DNA of 7,866 nucleotides from Spirochaetia bacterium. Lineage in GTDB: Bacteria; Spirochaetota; Spirochaetia; Treponematales; Treponemataceae. Shown here in pieces: positions 1-5,119 of the stretch. Where the stretch lies: positions 1 to 7,866 of the forward strand of contig CAAGGF010000060.1 in the NCBI GenBank assembly GCA_900769325.1, written 5' to 3'. Position 1 is the stretch's first letter, and the number at the start of each line of letters is the position of its first letter. The translations under genes and the position numbers were made by a program. The notes below the pieces were generated by a model that was given only the letters and a program-made list of their open reading frames with translations, searched no databases and was not told the origin of the DNA.

Positions 1-3
1 AAT

Positions 4-50
4 GTCGCAACCTGACGGTTGCTTCCCTAGTTTTGCATAGCAAAACTAGC
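4..50 (+). repeat. Two-hairpin palindromic element, copy C
   Basis: Hairpin 1 is GCAACC (7-12) with GGTTGC (17-22), loop TGAC. Hairpin 2 is CTAGTTTTGC (27-36) with GCAAAACTAG (40-49). The plan is GTCGCA-hairpin-GCTT-hairpin-GC, the same as copies A and B but in the opposite orientation. It lies directly beyond copy A, separated by about 11 bases containing TGTACA, so A and C form a tail-to-tail pair. Together they replace the roughly ten carB residues expected between GAKE and VDP. Confidence 0.7.
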
Positions 51-61
51 AGTGTACATTT

Positions 62-107
62 GCGAGTTTACGAAGTAAACTCGGTAAGCACGCGATAGCG
101 TGCGACC
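62..107 (-). repeat. Two-hairpin palindromic element, copy A, at the carB break
   Basis: On the minus strand it starts GGTCGCA, then a perfect hairpin (GCACGC with GCGTGC, 88-103), then TTAC, then a perfect hairpin CGAGTTTAC with GTAAACTCG (63-83). It begins immediately after the GAA codon of GAKE in the carB fragment and adds foreign residues that lead to a stop. Copy B at 1022-1077 has the same layout and the same GGTCGCA start while its stem sequences differ by compensating changes, which points to selection on, or spread of, the folded form. Confidence 0.75.
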
Positions 108-1149
108 TTCTTTTGCTCCATAATATGGAATCACCTTGTCTTTAAGCCCAAGACTTTCGATAGTTTCACCAAGCATAAGCCGTGTTGCAAGACGAGCCAT
201 CTGAGTGTCGCAAACTTTACTAACAAGCGGAACAGTTCTCGATGCACGAGGATTTGCTTCAATTACATAAACCTTGCCGTCTTCAATCGCATACTGCATG
301 TTCATCAAACCGCAAACTTTCAAAGCCGAAGCAATTTTTGTAGTATATTCCTTAATCGTCTTCAAATTTTCAGCAGGAATAGAAACAGGAGGAATTACAC
401 AAGCCGAATCTCCCGAATGAACGCCCGCAAGTTCAACGTGCTCCATAACAGACGGAATGTAAACATTTTTGCCATCAGCCAGAGCGTCAGACTCACATTC
501 CAAAGCGTTTTTCAAGAATCGGTCAATCAAAAGCGGACGGTCAGGAGTAACGCCAACAGCCTTTGCAACATATTCTTTCAAAGTATTTTCATCATAAATG
601 ACTTCCATACCGCGACCGCCCAAAACAAACGAAGGACGAATCATAATAGGATAGCCGATTTTATCAGCAAGCGCCTTAGCTTCATCAAAATTAACAGCCA
701 TTCCGCTTTCAGGCATAGGAATTTCAAGTTTTTCCATCATGTGGCGGAAAATGTCACGGTCTTCAGCAGCATCAATAGAATCAATAGAAGTACCAAGAAC
801 ATTCACACCGTTTTCCTGAAGTTTGCGGGCAATGTTAAGCGGAGTCTGCCCTCCAAACTGAACAATAACGCCCATCGGCTTTTCCTTTTCATAAATCTGC
901 AACACATCTTCAGTCGTAACAGGTTCAAAATAAAGCTTGTCAGAAGTATCATAGTCAGTAGAAACAGTTTCAGGATTGCAGTTTACGATGTTAAGGGATT
1001 AGATTTTTCGAAGGAATAAAATTCCGCGAGTTTTCGCTAGAAAACTCGATAAGCAAGGCACGAAGTGACTTGCGACCATGACAGCAGCAGTAGTCAAACT
1101 CAATTCCCTGACCAATTCTGTTAGGACCACCACCCAAAATCATAATCTT
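108..1149 (-). pseudogene. carB: carB fragment: second synthetase half of carbamoyl-phosphate synthase large subunit, interrupted
   Basis: CarB makes carbamoyl phosphate from glutamine-derived ammonia, bicarbonate and two ATP for arginine and pyrimidine synthesis. The fragment begins exactly where the second ATP-grasp half of CarB begins (KIMILGGGPNRIGQGIEFDY, from 1149) and reads to the conserved residues before 1078. An 88-base palindromic segment (990-1077) then replaces about 14 expected residues and shifts the frame. Homology resumes at 989 (IVNCNPETVS) and is open to 108, with the ATP-grasp signatures GVIVQFGGQTPLN, RPSFVLGGRGMEV, AGVHSGDSAC and VIEANPRASRTVP. It breaks after GAKE at 108, where another palindromic repeat enters and an in-frame stop follows (27-29). 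The first half of CarB and the C-terminal allosteric domain are absent here. Except for the repeats the codons look well kept, so the damage seems recent or the copy was recently acquired. The product cannot be a working CarB as it stands. Confidence 0.85.
1022..1077 (-). repeat. Two-hairpin palindromic element, copy B, inserted in carB
   Basis: Minus-strand start GGTCGCA as in copy A. Hairpin 1 spans 1055-1071 (AAG-CAC / GTG-CTT with one mismatch), followed by GCTTAT. Hairpin 2 is CGAGTTTTC with GAAAACTCG (1027-1048). A further small dyad GGAAT/ATTCC lies just beyond (1013-1025). The segment sits between the carB codons for CCCH and IVNCNP, and the carB frame differs on its two sides, so it has disrupted the gene rather than inserted in frame. 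Confidence 0.75.
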
Positions 1150-1159
1150 GTGAAGAAAA

Positions 1160-1250
1160 ATAATGAGGGGGAAAGCCTTCCCCCCTGGTTCGCACTTCGT
1201 TGCTCACACACCCCCTTCTCCTAAGGGGGATGCCCCCCTTAAAATCCCCC
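1160..1250. repeat. G/C-run hairpin repeat upstream of the carB fragment
   Basis: This is non-coding sequence with several mutually complementary runs: AGGGGG (1166-1171) with the C run ending at 1186, CCCCCTT (1211-1217) with AAGGGGG (1223-1229), and further C runs at 1233-1238 and 1246-1250 that could compete for the same G run. Between them (1189-1206) is a stretch resembling the GGTTCGCA/GAGCA edges of the two-hairpin elements. On the minus strand there are several runs of five or six Gs in a short span. It abuts the point where carB homology starts (1149) and probably marks the rearrangement. The rest of 1251-1323 holds a small TTGC-TTC-GCAA dyad followed by Ts (1264-1280) and nothing else I recognise. 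Confidence 0.55.
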
Positions 1251-1323
1251 AATGAAATGTAACTTGCTTCGCAATTTTTTGTTTTATCCCGCCCGCCCCG
1301 CCTGAAGCGTTTACATAATTCCT

Positions 1324-2295
1324 CTACATCAACTTTGTCATTCCTTCAATATGCCCTTTCCATTCCTTTACCAACCATTCTGGTTTGATAGGCTTTGCAT
1401 TGCATCCGTTAGAAAGAACCCATGATTTTATTTTCAAAAACTGAGAGGAATCAAACTCAATTGTAGTCTTGTTTTCATCTTCCTTGAAAACTTGTGAATC
1501 AGCCCAGATTTTTTCTTTTACAAGAAGTCGTGCTTCGTTATAGAACTCGATTACATAATGCTCTGCTTTTTTGCTGAAAACAGCTCCAAAGTTACCGTCT
1601 TTACATCGGCTTTCAAATTCATAATTTTCTGGAAGTTCAAATTCATCTTCTGTAACTACAGCATTTTTCATTCTTACAAGTGAAAAAATACGTTCTGCCT
1701 GCCTAAGTTCATCGAAGCCGAAAAGATAGCATACCCCTTCATCCAAAACAAGCTGATATGGTCTTAGTCTGCGTTGCTCGGTTTTTTTGCCCCATCGGTC
1801 TGTATAATCAAACTGAAGAATATGATTTTGATTTAATGAATCCTGAATACTATTCCATATTTCTTGATTTACATTTGTTTCTACAGTTGGTGCAACTGCT
1901 ATGCGGTTCATCAAGGCTGTGTTTTTTCCATCCATTGCATTTGAAGAAAGTAAATCAAGCATTGAACAGGCTTCTTCATAAATCGGAGTATTCTTGTAGT
2001 GAGAAAGAAGCGTTTTTGCCGAAAGCATAACACGCAAGTCTTTATCTGAAAGATGATTCTGCATTGAAGGTTCAAAGTCTTCTGTATAATAGTAGCCTTT
2101 GTGTGTAAAATCATATTCGATTGGAGCATACATTCTGTCTCGCATGTAGTCTAAATCTCGGCTGATTGTTGCTAGTCCAGATTCCAATTCATAAGCAAGC
2201 TGTTTTGTGTTTGGATAACAGCCACTTTTGATTTTGCGGTGGATATGAGAAATGCGTTCCAGCATTCTATAAGTTATCTTTGTCTGTGAACTCAT
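1324..2295 (-). CDS. WYL-domain transcriptional regulator (HTH-WYL-WCX)
   Basis: This 323-residue protein has the standard layout of YafY-type WYL regulators. A winged helix-turn-helix occupies about residues 5-70, with the recognition region LATISRDLDYMRDR and the wing ending in GYYYTE. A helical linker follows (about 80-135). The WYL domain is at about 148-212 (LQFDYTDRWGKK, then RRLRPYQLVLDEGVCYLFGFDE), with CYL in place of the name-giving W-Y-L. The C-terminal WCX-like region covers about 240-320. The family binds DNA and is thought to sense nucleotides or nucleic-acid ligands through the WYL fold; members often control defence or stress loci. The start is the first ATG, with GGAG about 11 bases upstream, slightly far. 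It is transcribed alone, away from the antitoxin pair. The target and ligand cannot be read from the sequence. The family call is firm. Confidence 0.92.
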   Translation of the reverse strand: MSSQTKITYRMLERISHIHRKIKSGCYPNTKQLAYELESGLATISRDLDYMRDRMYAPIEYDFTHKGYYYTEDFEPSMQNHLSDKDLRVMLSAKTLLSHYKNTPIYEEACSMLDLLSSNAMDGKNTALMNRIAVAPTVETNVNQEIWNSIQDSLNQNHILQFDYTDRWGKKTEQRRLRPYQLVLDEGVCYLFGFDELRQAERIFSLVRMKNAVVTEDEFELPENYEFESRCKDGNFGAVFSKKAEHYVIEFYNEARLLVKEKIWADSQVFKEDENKTTIEFDSSQFLKIKSWVLSNGCNAKPIKPEWLVKEWKGHIEGMTKLM

Positions 2296-2301
2296 ACGTC
2301 G

Positions 2302-2373
2302 TTACGCTCCGTTTGCGTAATAGGAAATTATTATCTAGTGAGCTTACGCGCCCGATGCATGATTCATATTATA
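2302..2373 (-). promoter_or_regulatory. Promoter and possible operator of the WYL regulator
   Basis: On the minus strand a perfect TATAAT lies at 2368-2373 and a second at 2389-2394; neither has a convincing -35. Between promoter and start are two dyads: TAATA/TATTA (2318-2333) and TTACGC/GCGTAA (2302-2320). WYL regulators commonly autoregulate, so either dyad could be an operator. This is inference from position. Confidence 0.4.
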
Positions 2374-2383
2374 GCACACAAGT

Positions 2384-2403
2384 CTATCATTATATGAGAG
2401 AGT
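2384..2403 (+). repeat. Degenerate copy of the 22-bp module-boundary repeat
   Basis: It matches 17 of 20 positions of the repeats at 3193 and 3843 (pattern CTATC-TT-TA-GAGAGAGT) and continues with GAA as the 3843 copy does. It lies in the gap between the WYL promoter and the end of the PIN toxin, in the same orientation as the other two copies. Confidence 0.55.
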
Positions 2404-2413
2404 GAAAATTATT

Positions 2414-2827
2414 TTATTCTTTTACAAAGTCCAAAAACTCAGAAGGGGACATAACCCGAACAGCAGAAGTTTTGTAGACAACTTGATTTCTTGTAATAAT
2501 AAAGTCTGCCCTGATTTGCTGAGCTACCTCATGCTGAACAGAATCTTCAAAATCGCTCCAATCAGAATCCAATGCACGGCGAATACACGTTTCATCAACA
2601 CCTGCAACAAACAACGTCTTTAAAAGATTCTGCATGATTTGTTTCGTTGCTTCCGCATCCTTTAAAGTCTTTTTTACGATATAGAAAATATCAGTACACG
2701 ATGCCGCCGAAATATAAAAATCATAGCCTTTATCGCAATAGGCAAGGACAGAGTTTGATTCTTCAAAAAAAGCGGAGTTTTAAAGCATAACATCGAAGAC
2801 AAGATTAGTATCTATAAATACTGTCAT
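2414..2827 (-). pseudogene. PIN-domain (PIN_3-type) toxin with in-frame stop at codon 16
   Basis: The frame starts MTVFIDTNLVFDVML, meets TAA (2780-2782), then runs open for 121 codons to its natural end, 137 codons in all. PIN ribonuclease features are present: Asp6 in FIDTN, the SDFEDSVQ block (92-95), Asp108 in ADFIITRN and a closing VMSPSEFLDF. These fit toxins of the PIN_3 group, magnesium-dependent RNases held in check by a co-expressed antitoxin. The start ATG overlaps the antitoxin stop (ATGA, 2824-2827), so the two were translationally coupled. A single base change (AAA to TAA) would explain the stop. The first later ATG (2635) leaves only the C-terminal half, so the toxin is probably dead, unless this is a sequencing error or the stop is read through. 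Confidence 0.8.
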
Positions 2828-3081
2828 AAGCCGTATCGCTCCTCAAGTCGTTCTTCTCGGATTTCTGCAATGGTAATCGGCTTGCTCGTTTTGAGTACGC
2901 CTTTTATCGCTTTCAGTCCTTTGGGGCGTTCACTTGCCGTGATTTGTGATTTTTGAACGACCGGCTGCATTTTCGGTTTTTCTACGATTCGTATTAAAAT
3001 CTCGCTTCCGTTGAAATTACGCAATCCATCATCAAGTGTAACGACAGTATTTCCGTCAATATATCCTTCCAAAGCATACAT
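2824..3081 (-). CDS. Antitoxin of the PIN toxin pair
   Basis: This 85-residue protein starts MYALEGYIDGNTVVTLDD. The N-terminal part resembles the small beta-rich antitoxins that precede PIN toxins in spirochaetes and other gut bacteria. The C-terminal part (about 55-85, ending IAEIREERLEERYGL) is charged and likely folds onto the toxin only when bound. An open frame continues upstream to 3162, but the strong ribosome site AAGGAGGTG at 3086-3094 sets the start at 3081. The stop overlaps the toxin start by four bases. The antitoxin looks intact while its toxin is interrupted. Partner identity rests on overlap and order, not on a recognised antitoxin DNA-binding motif. Confidence 0.8.
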   Translation of the reverse strand: MYALEGYIDGNTVVTLDDGLRNFNGSEILIRIVEKPKMQPVVQKSQITASERPKGLKAIKGVLKTSKPITIAEIREERLEERYGL

Positions 3082-3112
3082 AGAACACCTCCTTGATTCA
3101 AAATCTAGATAT

Positions 3113-3118
3113 ATTTTA
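3113..3118 (-). promoter_or_regulatory. Possible -10 box of the antitoxin/toxin operon
   Basis: TAAAAT on the minus strand, 31 bases before the antitoxin start at 3081. Upstream sequence is A/T-rich with no clear -35 box, so this is a weak call. Confidence 0.3.
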
Positions 3119-3192
3119 ACACATTTTGGGGATTTTTGTTTAAACTTGTAACTTATTGACAAAACTTGTGCTTTGTGTGTGTTTTTCTACAG

Positions 3193-3214
3193 CCCTATCG
3201 TTTTAAGAGAGAGT
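3193..3214 (+). repeat. 22-bp direct repeat, left of the DnaA-like gene
   Basis: It starts CCCTATCG and ends AAGAGAGAGT, identical over 22 bases to 3843-3864 and exactly 650 bases before it. Flanking bases on both sides differ, so the repeat has sharp edges. It sits in the leader of the DnaA-like gene. Confidence 0.85.
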
Positions 3215-3271
3215 TATTGTATTAAACTTCGTCCGTTTACAATGATAAAAACAACGATGGGGAGAAATAAT

Positions 3272-3829
3272 ATGACAAAATCAAAACGAAAGAAATTTAG
3301 AAACAGTCAATTTCGCAAAGATTTCACATTTGATTCATTCATCTCTTGTACAGCTAATAAGTTTGTAGTAAAAATGCCTGTCGAAATAGCAAGGAATCCA
3401 GGAAAATTCTACAATCCTTTTTTGATTTATGGTGAAAGTGGTGTTGGGAAAACACATCTTGCACAGGCAATCGGGAATTATATTTGTGCAAATAGCAAGG
3501 AATTTAAGGTTTGCTATATATCTTCGCATAGTTTTAACAATGAATTTGCTGATTATACAAAGGATGAAAAAGTAGATTTTCTAAAATCCAAATATGAAAA
3601 TCTTGATGTCCTGATTTTAGATGACTTGCAGTTTTTACAAGAGGACGAGAAATTTCAAGAAACATTATATGAAATACTAACCAAACTAAAAGAAAAACAC
3701 GCACAAATAATTTGCACCAGTACGACTACAGTATCAAATTTAAGTCTTAATCTTATAAAATTCTTTAGAGATGGATTTTGTATAGAACTGTTGCCATCGC
3801 CCTTGATTGAAAATTCAAAAAATAAATGA
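3272..3829 (+). CDS. DnaA-like AAA+ ATPase, nucleotide-binding core only
   Basis: This 185-residue protein matches domain III of the replication initiator DnaA. It begins with the linker motif FTFDSFISCTANKFV (about 18-32), then NPGKFYNPFLIYG, Walker A GESGVGKT (54-61), AIGNYI, and Walker B VLILDDLQFL (113-122), the DnaA hallmark form. A sensor-1-like IICTSTTT follows at about 146-153. It ends soon after, where DnaA would carry the arginine-finger, lid and DNA-binding domain IV; here only FFRDGF-IEL and a short tail remain. It therefore could not bind DnaA boxes by itself. It might act like Hda or DnaC-type accessory ATPases, or interfere with host DnaA. IstB was considered, but Walker B and the N-terminal linker are DnaA-like. 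The start at ATG 3272 has GGGGAG seven bases upstream; earlier in-frame ATGs at 3173, 3242 and 3257 are less well placed. The gene stands alone between identical 22-bp repeats. Confidence 0.85.
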   Translation: MTKSKRKKFRNSQFRKDFTFDSFISCTANKFVVKMPVEIARNPGKFYNPFLIYGESGVGKTHLAQAIGNYICANSKEFKVCYISSHSFNNEFADYTKDEKVDFLKSKYENLDVLILDDLQFLQEDEKFQETLYEILTKLKEKHAQIICTSTTTVSNLSLNLIKFFRDGFCIELLPSPLIENSKNK

Positions 3830-3842
3830 ATTTTGATATTTA

Positions 3843-3864
3843 CCCTATCGTTTTAAGAGAGAGT
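3843..3864 (+). repeat. 22-bp direct repeat, right of the DnaA-like gene
   Basis: Identical to 3193-3214. It begins 13 bases after the DnaA-like stop and lies just before the 3' end of the convergent XRE gene. With the left copy it defines a 650-bp single-gene unit. Confidence 0.85.
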
Positions 3865-3900
3865 GAACGTTATACACTGCAAGCATGAGAAATAACAGTT

Positions 3901-4239
3901 TCATTTTTTGTCAGAAGAAACAGCAGGATTTTTCAGATATTCCTCCACGGACTGTGCAAAAACTTTCTGCAAATCATCAACAATGGACTGTTTCTGTAAC
4001 TGACTTACTTGTGCATCGGATTCTTCGGGAAGAAAGAGCGTGTAAACATCAATTTGCAAGGCATTCGCAAGTTTTGTCAGTGTTTTTTCGCTCGGCCATC
4101 TTCGGCAACCTTCTATGTCATTCATCATCTGCACAGAAATTTTAGCTTCTTCGGCAAGCTTTTCTTGGGAATATGAAAGTTGTTTACGAGCCTTCTTTAA
4201 ATTGAGCGATAGTCTCTTCTGCAATAATTCTGGAGTCAT
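3901..4239 (-). CDS. XRE-family helix-turn-helix regulator
   Basis: This 112-residue protein carries a Cro/C1-type HTH at about residues 11-70 (LSLNLKKARKQLSYSQEKLAEEAKI, DIEGCRRWPSEKTLTKLANALQI, then DVYTLF). A short C-terminal tail (75-112) may dimerise. It is divergent from the 4372 operon and shares a 130-bp control region rich in dyads, so it is the probable repressor of that operon and of itself. The ATG at 4239 has a weak ribosome site. An in-frame TTG at 4257 lies six bases after AGGAAAG and would add LKIKKM-type residues, so the true start may be there. The family call is firm; the target is inferred from position. Confidence 0.88.
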   Translation of the reverse strand: MTPELLQKRLSLNLKKARKQLSYSQEKLAEEAKISVQMMNDIEGCRRWPSEKTLTKLANALQIDVYTLFLPEESDAQVSQLQKQSIVDDLQKVFAQSVEEYLKNPAVSSDKK

Positions 4240-4244
4240 CTTTT

Positions 4245-4353
4245 TTATTTTAAGCAAGTTCTTTCCTATAATACAGTTGCTTAAAGCGGAAACTGTGATA
4301 TAATATTCTTTGCTCACAGCAAGGGATTTAAAATAAATCGTTGCTAAAAGCAA
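4245..4353. promoter_or_regulatory. Operator array: four TTGCTNNNAGCAA-like dyads at about 32-bp steps
   Basis: Two perfect 13-bp dyads lie at 4310-4322 (TTGCTCACAGCAA) and 4341-4353 (TTGCTAAAAGCAA). Two partial ones precede them: 4277-4289 has a full left half and AGC of the right half, and 4245-4257 has a full right half AGCAA and a degenerate left half. Starts are 32, 33 and 31 bases apart, close to three helical turns, so all sites would face the same side of the DNA. The first covers the XRE start region, the second the -35 box of the operon, and the last two its 5' leader. An overlapping wider dyad ACAGTT/AACTGT (4273-4296) is also present. The XRE protein is the likely ligand. Confidence 0.6.
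4277..4304 (+). promoter_or_regulatory. Promoter of the five-gene operon
   Basis: -35 TTGCTT (4277-4282), 16-base spacer, perfect -10 TATAAT (4299-4304), about 68 bases before the lipoprotein start. The -35 coincides with one operator-like dyad. A minus-strand TATTAT (4268-4273) next to it may be the -10 of the XRE gene, which would make the two promoters overlap back to back. Confidence 0.7.
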
Positions 4354-4371
4354 TAAAAAGGAGCGTTTTGT

Positions 4372-4650
4372 ATGAAAAAGTTAGTAAAGGTTGTTGCGGT
4401 CGTATTTTTGTCGGCAAGTTTTTTTGCTAGTTGTACAAGCAAAAATCCCGTTGCTGGTAAAAAAATGTCTCTCGATGCAGGTGGAATGAGCGTAACTTAC
4501 ATTTTCACAGAGAATCAGTTTTGGCTAGAAGGTCTTGACGGATTGAAAATGAATTATCGTTACGACAAAGAAACCAATGCCATCATTTACACAGAACTTG
4601 ACGGCTCGGAATCCGTAATTGATATGAGCAAGTTGAAGGAAGTGAAATAG
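4372..4650 (+). CDS. Small putative lipoprotein
   Basis: This is a 92-residue protein with a lipoprotein signal peptide: MKK, a hydrophobic stretch 4-19, and a lipobox-like FFASC giving lipidation at Cys21. The relaxed lipobox fits spirochaetes. The mature part (22-92) has alternating polar and hydrophobic segments (MSVTYIFTENQFWLEGLDG, MNYRYDKETNAIIYTELDG) that look like a small beta sheet, similar to short lipocalin-like or DUF-type lipoproteins. AAGGAG lies eight bases before the ATG. It is the first gene of the operon, 11 bases before the next gene, and is likely anchored in the inner or outer membrane facing the periplasm. No known function recognised. Confidence 0.85.
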   Translation: MKKLVKVVAVVFLSASFFASCTSKNPVAGKKMSLDAGGMSVTYIFTENQFWLEGLDGLKMNYRYDKETNAIIYTELDGSESVIDMSKLKEVK

Positions 4651-4661
4651 GAGTATTTACA

Positions 4662-4937
4662 ATGGCAACAATGGTTTCTTTTAACGGAAAGCCCATACGA
4701 ATCAACTCTCGGCGGAACGGCATTGAGTTTTCCTATGACGGTGGGCGCAATTGGAGTACGCTTGTCACAAATCAGAATGCTTACGGCGTTTTGACGGATA
4801 TTCAGATAAATGGAAGCACCATAACGGCGACTTTTGAAACATGCGACTATCTGACAACTGCCACAACGCAAATTTCATCGGGAACGCAAAGGCTGAACGC
4901 AAGTTCATTTAAGAAAATTGCACAAGTCGCAAAATGA
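4662..4937 (+). CDS. Small protein with a single Asp-box-like motif
   Basis: This 91-residue protein shows no signal peptide. Residues 24-31, SYDGGRNW, match the Asp-box (BNR) turn S-x-D-x-G-x-[TN]-W found in beta-propellers such as sialidases, but here it occurs once and not in a propeller-length protein. The rest is Ser/Thr/Asn-rich with beta-type spacing (VLTDIQINGSTITATFET). AGGAG, overlapping the upstream stop, lies eight bases before the ATG, so it is coupled to the lipoprotein gene. I do not recognise the family. The Asp-box resemblance could be chance. Confidence 0.75.
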   Translation: MATMVSFNGKPIRINSRRNGIEFSYDGGRNWSTLVTNQNAYGVLTDIQINGSTITATFETCDYLTTATTQISSGTQRLNASSFKKIAQVAK

Positions 4938-4959
4938 CAATACGGAAAAGGAGCATAAT

Positions 4960-5106
4960 ATGAAATCAATTCAATGGATGTGTACAAAATGCGGTCAAAA
5001 GCAGACGAGAACGGCAAGCACGGGAAGACCAATGCCAGGCAGATGTTCACGGAGCAAAACGGGCGGTCCGCATCGATGGGTTAAAAATTTGACAATCGGG
5101 AAATAG
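4960..5106 (+). CDS. 48-residue zinc-ribbon-like protein
   Basis: Metal-binding layout CTKCG (Cys8, Cys11) followed by Cys29 and His38 in PGRC and GGPHRW, giving a plausible C2-CH zinc site. It is rich in Arg/Lys, which suits nucleic-acid or acidic-protein binding. AAGGAG lies seven bases before ATG 4960; the frame is open from 4918 but that start lies inside the upstream gene and lacks a ribosome site. It is the third gene of the operon, followed after 13 bases by a second zinc-finger protein. Function unknown. Confidence 0.75.
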   Translation: MKSIQWMCTKCGQKQTRTASTGRPMPGRCSRSKTGGPHRWVKNLTIGK

Positions 5107-5119
5107 GAGAAAGTAGAAA

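Noticed and set aside
417..1019. 200-codon open frame on the plus strand
   Set aside because: It is antisense to the carB fragment, has no domain I recognise and its composition follows the opposite strand's codon pattern.
1264..1280. TTGC-TTC-GCAA followed by a T run as a terminator
   Set aside because: The stem is only four base pairs and no plus-strand gene ends there.
3082..3162. Longer N-terminus for the antitoxin
   Set aside because: The extension would include the strong AAGGAGGTG ribosome site and the likely -10 box; family-like sequence begins at MYALEGY.
3173..3271. Longer N-terminus for the DnaA-like protein
   Set aside because: The extension covers the 22-bp repeat and has no ribosome site, whereas ATG 3272 has GGGGAG at good spacing.
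3193..3864. CRISPR-type repeat pair or integron attC sites
   Set aside because: Spacing of 650 bp with a gene inside rules out CRISPR, and I find no RYYYAAC/GTTRRRY core pair around the repeats.
3885..4145. 86-codon plus-strand frame over the XRE gene
   Set aside because: It is antisense to a clear HTH protein and has no ribosome site.
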